Source: Argopecten irradians (taxonomy: Eukaryota; Mollusca; Bivalvia; Pectinida; Pectinidae). Taken from it: a stretch of DNA of 64,000 nucleotides. Made by a program: the position numbers and the translations under genes. Below are positions 25,230-38,300 of this stretch, piece by piece; the first letter of the stretch is position 1; each line of letters opens with the position of its first letter. Where the stretch lies: the NCBI RefSeq assembly GCF_041381155.1, contig NC_091142.1, positions 39,419,604 through 39,483,603 on the forward strand, in the 5' to 3' direction. The notes under the pieces were generated by a model. That model made no database searches. It worked only from the letters and a program-made list of their open reading frames with translations, and had not been told where the DNA came from.

Positions 25230-25652
25230 GTATCAAAGAAAACATAAGGGACATAACAAATTAATTTGCTGTCTTGGGTATAATGTCCTACAAATGATAA
25301 ACATAAGATACTGCTTATTGCATGCATGAACACATTTATCATGATCTAAATTTCCATATAGAGTCTTGTAAGACACATCTGTAGTCCTGAGGAAAAAGCT
25401 GTTCACACCCGAAGAAAATGATACTGTTAACACTTCAGATGGGCACTCTGCCTCCACTTGATTGGTCTGTGAGGGAAGATGATGGTTTACAACACAGCCT
25501 GTATAGACACAAGGTTCCTCAGGATGACAGATGATGGCTTGGCCAGTGGTGGAGTCTACCAGTCTCACTGTATTTATACGAATGTTAAACTCAAGATGGA
25601 CACTGTATCACCTATCAACACAGTAGGATGACTAGGCACAGTGAACACATAT
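25230..25652 (-). pseudogene. Possible minus-strand exon or coding relic, unrecognised
   Basis: Just downstream of the SBDS stop, the minus strand is GC-richer than its surroundings. It reads FTVPSHPTVLIGDTVS in one frame (about 25585-25650), then RLVDSTTGQAIICHPEEP in another, open to 25233. The two segments look like one beta-strand-rich protein separated by a frame change, or two exons. No ATG and no convincing donor are seen. An open frame of about 120 codons is not rare by chance in 64 kb of such DNA, so this could be accidental. No function is proposed. Confidence 0.25.
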
Positions 25653-25656
25653 ACTG

Positions 25657-25662
25657 TTTATT
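25657..25662 (-). terminator. Candidate poly(A) signal of SBDS
   Basis: AATAAA on the minus strand two bases after the stop codon. It would give a very short 3' UTR; a more distal site may be used instead. Confidence 0.35.
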
Positions 25663-25664
25663 CT

Positions 25665-28600
25665 TTACATCATCTCGTCACCCTCCTCCACATGTTTTAA
25701 GTTCAGCACCTCGAATTGTCCTTTTCCTTTTGTCCCCGACACCACAACATCGTGTATCTCTCTGTAACAGCCTGGATCAACCAGTATCACCTGTCAAACA
25801 AACATAAATTATATAGCTTACTTCATGTTACAATAAACTCACAAATCAGCACATTGTAAACTCGTTAATGACGACAAAACAAGATTACACAAGAATATTA
25901 TTATTATATCAATGTCGCGGTGTTTGAATTCACGGTGGATATAATATTGTATTATATTAGGTCTTAAAACTACATGCGCTGTGTATTGTCTGAATTTACA
26001 TGTCCCTGTGTCATGTAATGTTCTGTACATGTAAATCTGTGTGTATGTAAGTTGTTATGATGACGTATGAGAGGTGAGTGAATGGATTGGTTGAGTGTAT
26101 CACATTGACCCTGCATGACCCTGTCCTTGCACGTGCACGCCAACCCTGGTGGAAGCGTGTCCACACATTACATGGAAAATAGGCACCGACAGATACCACC
26201 TATAGCGGGAAGCCTGTGTGATTTACGGCCACAGTGCTGAAAGGTATGTTTATTAAATATATAACTAGAAATAAAGTAATTGACTTATTCTTCATTATGC
26301 AAAATAATTAATATACTTAATAGTTTTCTGTTATAACTTCTTTAAATAAATTGTCCATAAACCTTTAATATGTATAACAAAGGACCGCAGGTGGTCCGTT
26401 AGGTTCGGGTAAGGTATAGGGTCAAGTGATTGTAAACTAAATGTAATAACTCTGCAACTAAAATAGAATTTACTATAGATATATAATTAATAAATACCTG
26501 TATATGATATTTATTACTTTACAGTATAAATATATCATTATAGCCGGTACATTTATGTGTCCCTATGTATTGTCAGGTATTGTTCTTTTTATTTCAGGGT
26601 TATCTGTCTCCGTTTTGCGTATAATAAAACTATCAGCTGTTTACAGTTGTTAGAGTAGTTTATTTGCGAAGAGAACATATCCACACATTATCACTCTCGT
26701 GACATACAGGTTCAATAAAAATAAAATCATTGGCATGCTAACATATAAATTTTATTTATCTTAAGTTAAATGTATTTAAGTAAATGGTTATATACATGAA
26801 CATTCAGTTTAAGCAATGTCATTGATACTTATGTAAAGAAATGGAAACAAGCTTTGAAAATCATTACCATTTCTAGATCATCATCAAATTCATCTTGTTC
26901 AACTGTTGTAGCAAGTTTCTTCACTTTTTCTCTAACTTTCTTTCCATCTTTTCCTTAAATAACATAAAAAACATAAATGCATGCCTACAAGCTCAAAAGC
27001 TGAACAAGCATATACGCAAAGCATACGTCAGTAAGGATTAGTATTGGTCTGACATAGTATCTTAGGTAACAAACTAGGTAGTTAGACATTGGTGTATACT
27101 GTAAACCAACTGATTTCCGTGGCCACTGAATTACCGTTTTTATGCCTAACAACTATTTTTACATGGTAACTGTATTCGACCCAATAAGCGCCCAGGGCGT
27201 TAAAAAAATTATAAAAATGAAAAGATTCTTACAAAGACGAAGCTAATACAGTTTGGATAGTTTAAGTCATTATTTACGCCCGGACAATTGAAATTGAGGA
27301 AAAGGGAGAGGGGCGCTAACAGGGACATGAGTGCTTATAGGATCGAATACAGTATTTAGATTTGTATGGTTCTAATATGCACCTGTATTATAATTTGATA
27401 CATTTTAAGAGCAAGGATTTTTCACAATCTTTAATTGACTGAGAATTAAAAATCAAGTTGTTTTACAATAATTGATCATCACTTGGTTTCAAAAGATTTA
27501 TCCAATCTGATAATCGGCAATTTTCTTTATTTACAATAATTTTCAATAATAACCTGACCAATAAACGATTACACTTTGAATTGATAATCGGATAAGCTGA
27601 GCTTCATCTATATACAAATAGTATAAAAGGCCATTGATGAATAATTTGCAAACAAATAAACTTTGGTATTACAGGTAAAATTTACCAGGAAATTGATATT
27701 ATGTTGGTGACTTACCTGGGACAGTGATCTTAAGTTGCATGTGAGCTCTCTGTATGTTGATTGAGTCTGTTTCTGTCAGCTGTTTTATGACTTCTAAAGC
27801 CTAAAGCCATGAAGAAATTTACTGATACATGTACTGCATCAGGTTTACAATTATAATATTTTACAAAAATTACAACTTTCACTGAATATAAGAAAATTTG
27901 AAAGTATCACATTCTGTAGTTTTTTTAATTCTCCAGTTTGTTTAGTATTGATAAAGCTGAATATAACTAACTCATTGTAATGAATAATGAAATGGCATGC
28001 AAAATATGATAAAAAGACTCAGAAGGAGCAAATAACTCTGAACTTATTATTTACTAATTACCAGTATATCTAACAAGCAAGCCTACCTGTTGCTTTGTAC
28101 TTCTTGTTGGTTTCACAGAGAAATGTATGTCCTTCATGGCTGTTTCTATGAGTGTCACTGGGTAGGGGCGATTTGTATCGGGGTTCACACATTTATCTGA
28201 TACTATTGTAGCAATGTCTTTAAACATAGATTCTAACTGTGCATGGCGTTCCTTCTCTGACACTTGTAGCTCTCCTTTTGCAATAATCTAAAACACATAA
28301 TGAAAGTTCAATAATCAAATGCAGAAAGTATGTCTCATTCGAGTTTCAACTTGAACTAAAATCAACATTTTCAAATGCTTTTAAAGAAGTAAAATTGAAA
28401 AAAAAACATGACAATGTTTCTATTTGTTTTGCAGAAGATTTACCTGTAAACAGATATCTGTCTGGTTGTCTGTACCAAAGATCTTTTTTAGTTCTGCAGT
28501 TTTGGCCATTTCTCCTTTAGAAACATTGGTGAAAACTGAGTGGGTTTGTAACACTTCATCAATATCTGTTTCCCTGCAAAATTAAATCATATTATCAGGT

Positions 28601-28979
28601 AAGAATACAAATTATAGCTGTTACATATCTTTTGAAGTAGAAAAATTATAGTGATTCTACTCTGAAAACTGACAGCTCTGGCTGAAACAAAATAAATTAA
28701 CAAACTGACGAAGGGCAATAACTCTGTTATAGTTAAAAAGATGTCAAATATTCTCAACATATGCTCAATAAACCGCACGCATTCAGCTACTGTATCAGTA
28801 ACCAAATGATATAAAATTTTAAACAGATTATCTGGAAACTAAACTTACACTTTATTTCTCCATGACACAACCTTGTTAGGGTAGCACGCTATCTCAAATC
28901 TCTTCCCTCCTTTCTTCAGTCTCACAACAGCGACGTTGGTTAGTCGTTTCTGACCTGTTGGCTGTTTCAGCGTCGCCAT
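25665..28979 (-). CDS. SBDS: Ribosome maturation protein SBDS (complete, 6 exons)
   Basis: Coding exons, in transcript order: 28849-28979, 28444-28573, 28087-28287, 27716-27800, 26868-26953 and 25665-25790, totalling 759 nt and 252 residues (human SBDS has 250). All borders are GT-AG and phases agree. SBDS acts with the GTPase EFL1 to release eIF6 from nascent 60S ribosomal subunits, mainly in the cytoplasm. Visible landmarks: [20 protein letters not shown] and [12 protein letters not shown] in the N-terminal domain (about 1-95), [20 protein letters not shown] and [13 protein letters not shown] in the helical domain, and VDPGCYREI with [13 protein letters not shown] at the C-terminus. The ATG at 28977-28979 aligns with the family start. 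It lies head-to-head with the clathrin-like gene, 328 bp apart. No breaks are seen. Confidence 0.97.
25791..26867 (-). other. Last intron of SBDS
   Basis: About 1.1 kb. Short open frames on the minus strand at 25839-26199 overlap one another and have no domain. No repeat family is recognised. Confidence 0.5.
27171..27355 (-). mobile_element. MITE, CCGTATTYGACCCAATAAGC family, copy 1
   Basis: Left end tgtattcgacccaataagcg and right end 'gcttataggatcgaatacag' are inverted repeats about 185 bp apart. The interior 'gaaaagattcttacaaagac' and 'gagaggggcgctaacaggga' match the copies at 57324 and 45726. It is in an SBDS intron. Confidence 0.65.
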
Positions 28980-29307
28980 TTCGCTGACGATCCACACTAA
29001 ATCTAAAGCTGATACAGTGTGTCTGATTCTACAACTATGTCACAAAGAATGGATGTCGACGACACGAAATAAAACGCGAAATAATGAAATACTGCATCTA
29101 CAACAAACCGATGAAGCAACACCGGAAGTTACAGCAAGACTACTATTTGTGGTTTCCGTTTTAGAAGAGTTCTGACTGTCAGTGCGCACAGGAGGAGGAT
29201 GTTTTGATATATTTGTTTGAACAACCTGTTGAAAGATGCTGAGAAGAGTGAGGATTTTACTGCATTTTTGTCGGTGCTATGGATCTGCAGATCTCGGTTA
29301 GGATAAA
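28980..29307. promoter_or_regulatory. Divergent promoter between SBDS and the clathrin-like gene
   Basis: Only 328 bp separate the two start codons, which face away from each other. The interval is richer in CpG than the flanks (gacgtcgacgacacg, aaaacgcgaaat) and has no obvious TATA box. It contains a perfect ETS-family site CCGGAAGT at 29122-29129. ETS/GABP sites are common in animal bidirectional housekeeping promoters; co-regulation here is inference. Confidence 0.6.
29122..29129 (+). promoter_or_regulatory. ETS/GABP-type site
   Basis: CCGGAAGT inside the divergent promoter, 151 bp from the SBDS start codon at its inner edge and 178 bp upstream of the clathrin-like start. Confidence 0.45.
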
Positions 29308-32300
29308 ATGACTGACACGAAACCACCAGTATCCATCCATGAGTTAATACAGGTAAAGGATCTCCAGATACTTCAGTAGCAGTCATCTAACGTTATCTCA
29401 GGCTCTCAGCTGTCAATGTCAGTACAGTAGCACCTGTCCAGTTCACATGGTCACTGTTAAAGAGGTCCATTGCTTGATCTGAATAACAGTATTTCCCTGA
29501 CATTGACAACAATTTGTATATTTTAAATGAAATGTATGATTAATCTGTTCATTATTTATCTAATTAAGTTTTTGTCATTTTATGCAGCTTCTTCTTTTAA
29601 TTTTAGATGCACTGATTACATTGAATCTACACTAAACCTTACACATCACACATATTCGATTCTAAATATACATATTACATATTTGATTATTATAATGTAA
29701 TTATTACAAACACTAGCTTTGAAATTGTTTTGTTTTTTTCGTCTTTTCATTTTTTTTTTATTTATCAACTTTTTTATTTCTTAAAGAAAAAAAAAATGAA
29801 AAAAAATGCCAGACAGGGTACTTAAGTGATAACAAATGACATTTGATCTTAGAAATAAGTGCTATGGCCAGTAGTTCAGAAAATCATTTATGAAAACAAT
29901 GAAAGAGATGACTGTATAATTTGCTTTAGTGGCAATTAACATCTTGTTAATTCATTGAAAGATGACTATAGAATTGATAATTTGGAAGTCCATGACATGC
30001 AAATAGGGAATAAAACTGACAAAAAATAGTATTGAGAAAGAAAATGAAAATAAAAACATTAATTTCGTTTTTAAGCATCACATATAGATAAATAAGCATA
30101 CTGTTATAAGGATTCACTGATAAAGATATTGTAATTTAGGTGTTCTGAGTGATATTCTGGTAATTGATTCATCTATCAAAATGACTGTAAGTCACACATT
30201 ATAGGAGTGTGTTAATTCATGTACTATATTGTAGATTAAGACTTATATTAGACTGATACAGGTGATTCATTTGTTTTTGATGCTGTGAAACAGCTTTCTT
30301 AGGTACGCTTGGCAAGCCTGTGCACATCAAAACAATGAAACCACTCCACGATGAATATTAAAAGTTGTTCTGTTCATTTTACATAATACTTGATGGTATG
30401 AAAAATAAAACCCCAATATTCAAAACCACAGACATTGAATTTGTACATACATATACACCATGAATGGAGTGTTTTTAGTGTTCAGTTGGGACTCTATGAT
30501 ATTGGTATTACTCCGAGATACTAGTCTCTCGAAAATCACGAACAACGCCTTCTTCGCTGTCTTCCTCCGCAACAGATTTTCGGTGGATTTTGGATTGTGT
30601 ATGTTTATTTAAATTTGACGTAATTCATGCTACTAATCGATTATTGTAATCAAATGTTAGGAAGGTTACTACAAAAGAAAGTTCTTATAACGCTTATAAA
30701 GTTTTTTGTGTTGGTTGCATTGACGAACTATATCCGATGGTATTATTGCACAGTAAAGGTTAATAGTTTTGAGTATGCGTTTCCTCTCTTGATCTGTCAC
30801 TGGGAGTTGTGTCTTTTATTTATCAACAACTGCGTTATATTGAAAGGAGAAAGGTACAAAATTTATCAACGTAAACTTACAAAATATAATGATAATTTAG
30901 ACCTATATATGTACACAAAATATAATGATAATTTAGACCTATATATGTACGAGCATTTTAAAGTGACAAATAAACTTATATTGCTGTGTAATGTACGGTA
31001 GCCTTATGAAGACTTGCTAAAGTCCGATGTATTGCATGAAGTTTTCTTGATGTTAGCGTTCTTATGAATTCAAAAGACATTTGAGTATTATAAGTAACCA
31101 AATAATGTACCTTTCACTTGGCAAAAGTATATGGCCATGTTTTATTATGAGTCAAAAGTCGGCAAAGCACAACTCTCGGTATTAAACGATGATATCTCCC
31201 CAACTTACTGTTTGGCTTACGAAGACTTGCTAAAGTCCGGTACATTACATGAAGTTTTCTTGATGTTAACGGCTAGCGATCTTGTGAATTTAAAAGAACT
31301 CCGAGTGATATAGTAATGAAATAATGTACCTTTTATTTGGCAAAAGTATCTGGCCATGACTTATTAGTCAAAAGTCGTCAAAGCAACCCATGTAGGTTTT
31401 CTAAAAAGGAAACCAAAACATGTCCGGAAATGGTAATATTGTTTACTTATTATTTTTTGTTTTTGAAGAGACATTGATGAAATTGATAATTAAGTAATTA
31501 AAAAGAATCATAAAAAATGATACTCAGGTTCTGAACTGTTTCATTGGTGTCGAAATTGTTATTTCAGAAATAATTTTATTTAGATATGAAATTTATTACA
31601 GTTATTTCAGAAATATGAGTTATTCAACTTATTGTTCTTGAAAAACTTCAAATATCATAAAATAAATACGGTATACCGTAAATATATTTTGTTAAACTCC
31701 AAAATTCAACACTGCGCACTTAAAGTGTACTAAATTCAATATTTAAATGAAAAACCAATTTCTTTATCATTTGGTTTGAATCCTTCAATCACAGCATCTA
31801 TGAGTGGCCTTGGCACTTTGATTTCATGTAAACAAGAAATCAGTGCATAATTGATGCATACAAATCTATTGGATTATTTTAATTATTTAATTCTCTATTT
31901 GCTTAAAAAAATATGAACAGACATTAAGTAGCCATTTGTAGTATATCTAACAGATATTGTTGACTTAATTTCCTGTAGTCTTGTTAAATGTACTCTTTAT
32001 CAAATGTGTCTGTTACAGCTGGCCCATATTGGTATCCCTGGTGACCAGGTAACATGGTCCAGGGTGACCATGACATCAGACCGATGGATAGCCATCCGCC
32101 ATAGCAACAAGGAGGATAAGGAAGCTATGGTAAGTGGTAGTTATAACTTATAGGGAAAAAACTACAGTACAAGTCTAAAGGAAATATGGTATACCACAGT
32201 ACAAGTCTAAAGGAAATATGATATATCTGATGATCTCTTATAGATCTGTAGGGTATGATATCTGACACTGCTCAAATCACCTTTGAATGCATGCATTGAC

Positions 32301-35300
32301 GATCTTTTAATTCTGCATTAAATGCAGAGTTAAGTATCCTTGTGAGAGGGTTTTATTCGTTACTTAACCAAAATACATCATGTTTATGTTTTTGCAAATA
32401 TAATTGCAGGAATATTTTTTTCTCTATTTAATACTATAATGAATTTTACTTATCCCTGTTTTGATTGATAGAATATTGCTTTTAAACATTTGTTGTATGA
32501 GTCATTAGGGTACATGTGCTGTACATGGCAGTTTTGTTGTTTCATCCTCAACAAAACCTTCATAAAATCATATGATATATATTCTTCTATTTGATATAAT
32601 GACAGATGTTGCTATGTATTGTCATGAGGTCATATAAGTATGATAGATAACTCTTATTGATTCTATCGTAGATAATCCTGTTTTTTGTCTTGCCTTTGAT
32701 GATAGTCTACATAGGCTAACGTGTTGCTTTTCTGGAGACAACAAGAAAATGTGTCCTGTTTATATTTCGTAACAGACTTGCAAACATGACTTTCAAAGTG
32801 GGAGTTCTTGTGTTGATATTGATCTGTGCGGCACACAAATCCTTCTTATACAAATATTCTATAGGTTACTGTGCTCTAGTAGTTCATAATATTTAACCCG
32901 AGGTGGCGGTAATCAACAAATATTATATTGTACGAAGCTGAATGCAATATAATATTTGTTGATTACTACCACCGAGTAACCCATGGAATATTTGTATTAT
33001 TACATAATCACCAATTTTTCAGTTGAATATTTTTATAAACGAATACGACAATAACTAAACAAGATCATCAACACTGTACCGTACTGAAAAAACTTCAAAT
33101 CCTATGGAAGATTGACGTATAGCCTACGTACTTCACATTGCAACTCTTGTTTGGATGTCTTATTGTCTTCTTTTACGTTATTAGACCTGCACGCAGCCTT
33201 TAATCTACTACATTCGTCATGTCCGTCCTCTACTCAATAAACGTCTACATGACGTGCTTGATTCGAGATCTATCATAGTGTGAAATTGAGTCTTAATTTT
33301 TGTGACGTCATAATAAGGTAACTCACTTTTACGTGCGATTCCTCAGAAGTTTCTACAAAACAACAGACAACAACAGAGAGGTGTTTCTAACGCCGTGCAA
33401 TATAACATCTTGAACCATGTAATATAACATTTCCATATGGAAGCGTGCAATATAGCTTCGAACTGTGCAATATAACAAGGTTTTATTGAAAGGTCGAGAT
33501 AATAGCTGAAAATATTATATCTCTTAATATATAAATTGATGTAAATAAATTATGGAATAAATATGTATATCAGTTACATGTCAAACAAGCTGACAGCACT
33601 TAATCATTACGTCATGTTAATTCAAAATATTGATTTCAATCAATTAAAATCAGTTCAAAATATCATCCATGGTAAGTTTTATCAAAAGGAAACATGCTAG
33701 GTTACACATTTCATATACTTATTACTGGGTTCGAGCTAGGTTACACATTTCATATACCTATTACTGTTTTCAAACCCAATAGGCACCCAGTGTGCCCATT
33801 TAATTAACAAGAAGGATGGGACCAAACTTGGACTACCTAATGTATACCCTTTCACAAAAATGTTGCTCACTCTTGTATCAAAAAAGGATTCTAAAATCCA
33901 ATAATAGTTGTAATTGATTTGGCAGTGATATATATTTTATTTGGTAAACATGAATTGCCAAAAGCTGTACTCTGAATATAATGCACCTTCTATAAATGAT
34001 AGCAAATACAAATATATATATATATATATGCATATGAGAATCTGCTAGTCCATGTTTTAGAGTAAGCCGCCTTCCATTTCCTGGCACCACTAGACGTCTA
34101 TTTATAGTGTGTGTATATATAGCTAATTAGGTTTATGGTAGGTATTAATTTATCTGTTTGAAGTTTTATCTGTATAAATGTAAGAGAGGGATTCAGGTTC
34201 ATAGATTGATGTTGATGATGAGCACTAAAATAGCCTGTGTCTACATGTACAAAACAATGTACATTTGTATAAATGTAGTCTGGTATCGCTACCACCCTCT
34301 ACCATTATTGCTCGTCTGCTGTACTTTGTTGTGCTGCATGCATGCCAAGAAACTGTGATTTTTCAAGACCCATCTATATAAATAATTATTTCAAAGTTTT
34401 ATAACCTTTGATAAGTGAACAAAAACACATGTTTCAATGAAATTGCAATTTAATGGCACTTCCTTTGAATAAAATTCAGATCAGAAATTGAACCTTCTGA
34501 TTCTGAAACGATGAACTTGAAATAGTGTCTACAAATAGAAGTTAATATAAAGTCAAGTGGCCAATGAATTTCCTCCAACATTCTTTAACTTTCACCTTTG
34601 GGTCACATGTTAAATTGTCGTTCTCAAAGTCCTACGGATATTCTACAACATATTTACAACACTCATATGATCACCTTTGGGTCACATGTTAAATTGTCGT
34701 TCTCAAAGTCCTACGGATATTCTACAACATATTTACAACACTCATATGATCACCTTTGGGTCACATGTTAAATTGTCGTTCTCAAAGTCCTACGGATATT
34801 CTACAACATATTTTCAATACTCATATGATCACCTTTGGGTCACATGTTAAATTGTCGTTCTCAAAGTCCTACGGATATTCTACAACATATTTTCAATACT
34901 CATATGATCACCTTTGGGTCACAAATTTCTAAATCTTGACCATAGACTTGAAGTACATACATCACTTAAGTGTAATTAACCAACAACAGAACATTCATGC
35001 AGTGGTTTGAGAGTGGAATAACAATGTATTGTGTTAATCATGTTTAACTTAATTAGTCATATCACAGGTACAGATGGACGATAACAAGGACATCAATATA
35101 ATTTGAGTTTCTAGATTCAAAGACTGAAGCAACAATGTATCTGATTACAGACTATCATTTTTTATAACATTTTGGAAAATGTAGTTTTCAGAATAAGGGG
35201 ATTTTTATTTGATCTGAGTAGGAATTATTGAGATAAAGAAATGATTTATCGAACTTATTTATAAGGCCTCACAGAAATTCTTCTGTGTAAAATCCCGGAG

Positions 35301-38300
35301 GGTTGTCGACTGATTCATCATATGCTCCTGACTATTCACACTTCACTCGACAGGTAATAGGATAGGACAGCAGGAGTTACATTTTACAGCCTCAATCAAT
35401 AGCCAGCCACCAATATGTTAGGTCGGTCTGACACAAACATTGATTAAACCTCATCATTTAGACCATGATTTCTCTGATAAGTAACTGACAGGTTAGAAAG
35501 TGGGTTCCATTTCTAATTTCAAATTATCAAGAAGGATGATTTAATAATAATAATGTCAACACAGTGACACATTCGGAATTAAAATTATGTAATCATTCTT
35601 TATTTGCACATTACAGAGTTATCTGCCCTTACAGGTATAATGATTGTTACATCATGTATTTGCGATCCTAACATCATACTATTCAGAGAAAACAACATGA
35701 ATTTCACTCAAAAAATATTGACGTCACAATTGATACCTACCCCCAAGGGAGGTAACTCTGTCATATACAAAGACGGAAATATGCGACCTGATATCAATAA
35801 AATTCTACCTATATTCAGTGGTTGACATGGCCAAATGGTTTTCACTATCCTTTCACATCTACTCTGGTTTGCAAGTTCAAAATTATCCATGTGGGTTTGC
35901 TGTGGCGTGCTAGCAATAGATAAAAGATTTTCCTTTTATCACAAATTTTTCGTTTCATCAAATTTTCCCGTCATACCAGCAGTAATGAAAATGATCACTG
36001 ATGGATTAGGTTAAATAAATATAAACTTTATTAATATACATCAAATGTGAAACAATTTATACTGCTATACAAATCACTTTCAATGGCCCAGATAAAAGTG
36101 TGTGATGGGTCTTAGAGTGGGAGGAAACTGGAGTGCCCAGAGAAAACCAACCTTTTCATGTCCGTGGCGGAAATCTAACCCAACTGGCTAGGTGAATGAC
36201 AAGTGGCTTAACCACTACACCACCCGATCTAGTTTTATTTTGCTTCAAGCAATTATGGTAAAAGTGGGGTGAAACGTCTCTAATCTATCTTCGCCATCCC
36301 ATACATGTATAGGTAGAGCTGGGGTGAATCGTCTCTAATCTCTCTATGCCATCCCATACATGTATAGGTAGAGCTGGGGTGAATCGTCTCTAATCTCTCT
36401 ATGCCATCCCATACATGTATAGGTAGAGCTGGGGTGAATCGTCTCTAATCTCTCTACGCCATCCCATACATGTATAGGTAGAGCTGGGGTGAATCGTCTC
36501 TAATCTCTCTATGCCATCCCATACATGTATAGGTAGAGCTGGGTGAATCGTCTCTAATCTCTCTACGCCATCCCATACATGTATAGGTAGAGCTGGGGTG
36601 AATTGTCTCTAATTTCTCTACGCCATCCCATACATGTATAGGTTAAGAGTTCAGTGTTACCACTGTTTGATTACAGACACAGACATTTGTAATGCTATCC
36701 CATTTAGGTTTTCCTAGACTTTTTGTAATGTTTTAAGGGTATCACATTGTCTATATAACGAGTGAAATTAATTCTTTTGCAATTAGTTTGAGGTCAAATC
36801 ATAAAATAACTGTACTAATCGCCCAATAAGGTTAGATAGTTATTGTACTGTGGTTATGATGAAACATCTGACAAGTTTTCTGGAGTATAAATGCTATCAG
36901 ATATTGTAGGTTTATGAAGTTATTTTAAAATTAGTCCTTCTGTTTGGGAACTTGGTTGACTAAATTTGCTTCTTGCTTTAAAATGAATAGTTCAGCACTG
37001 ATATCTTGCATCATTGTCATAAGAGTGATCCAAGACTAACCCCCAGTATATTATCTATAGGATTTAAGTAGGATTAGCCTGAACATTGATCACCAGTACT
37101 TTACATGTATAGGGCACTACCACCCTATCACTGATTAGTATGGGGTTCCATTAGCCAAGCCATGATCATGAGACTCCTTGATTTCTGTCTACAATGTATC
37201 ATACCCCAGTAAATAATATATCTTAGTTCAGCCACAGTCATTCCTTCATCAATACTTCAATCTATACACCAGCAGTATAAAGCTAGCTGTCTCCAGACTG
37301 ACTGATAATCTGCCTATATAATTAATTGTAGAAGTCAGGTTTTCCATCACTAGTTCTGAAAATGACGCAATTTATGTATGATATGAACTCAACTGGCCCC
37401 AGACTATTTAGTTCTAAGATAAGCTGTCTGTAGAATTGCATTAGGATAGTCACAATATTCATCATTGATTCTCAATCTAAATACCAATGGTAAATTATAC
37501 ATTTGTAACCTCGTCCCAGACTTGATCCTGGGATGCTGTGAATCTGCTGTCTATTAAACATTCTATACCAATGATATATCATAATAGTAATATTGCTGGT
37601 AAAAATTTTGTGATAACATTAGGATCCAAAGTTATCCACAACTTACAAACGAGGAATTAACTCAGAGAGACCTAGGTCACCGGGCAAGGTCCAATTTTGA
37701 AATCTTTTCTGATTGACATTATTTCTGATTACATTGTACATGTGGAGCAAAATTGCTCAAGAATTATGCAGAGACTCAATTGACCATAGGTCAGTTACAA
37801 ATTCAATGAGTCAGAGGTTAGGGCTATTGTTTTAGAGCTCAAAGTAACTTGGTCACTATCTTTATAGGTCAAGGTCAATGTTGCCTCTTTCCTGGTGCAT
37901 CTTTTTATGACTTCATGAAGTGTCGGAATCAAAGTTGTTTTGAATTAAGATAGGAGCCAACTGACCATAGGTAGCAGAAAACAGTAGATTTGGACAATCT
38001 ATGAAATTAAGGCGCACGCCTTAGAAATATAGATATAGTCATTTAACTGTAAAAAATACCTGTACAAAAGTATATATATTATTAATCAGCACAACTTTTG
38101 CAATTACAATTTGATATTTTGATGCAGATTTGGCCATATTCTGCGCTTATTCATGCATGAGAATACCATGGTAACAACAAAAAAATACCTGAAAAATTGC
38201 AAAATATCATGATTTTTAGCCCAAAATTGCAGAAAATTGTACTCAATTTTTTTCTTAAGACCTACCTCAAATTGAGCACTTCTATCACAATGGCAAAATA

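Noticed and set aside
30627..31001. 124-codon plus-strand open frame
   Set aside because: AT-rich, contains a tandem 34-bp duplication, no domain, no splice context, and inside an intron of the clathrin-like gene.
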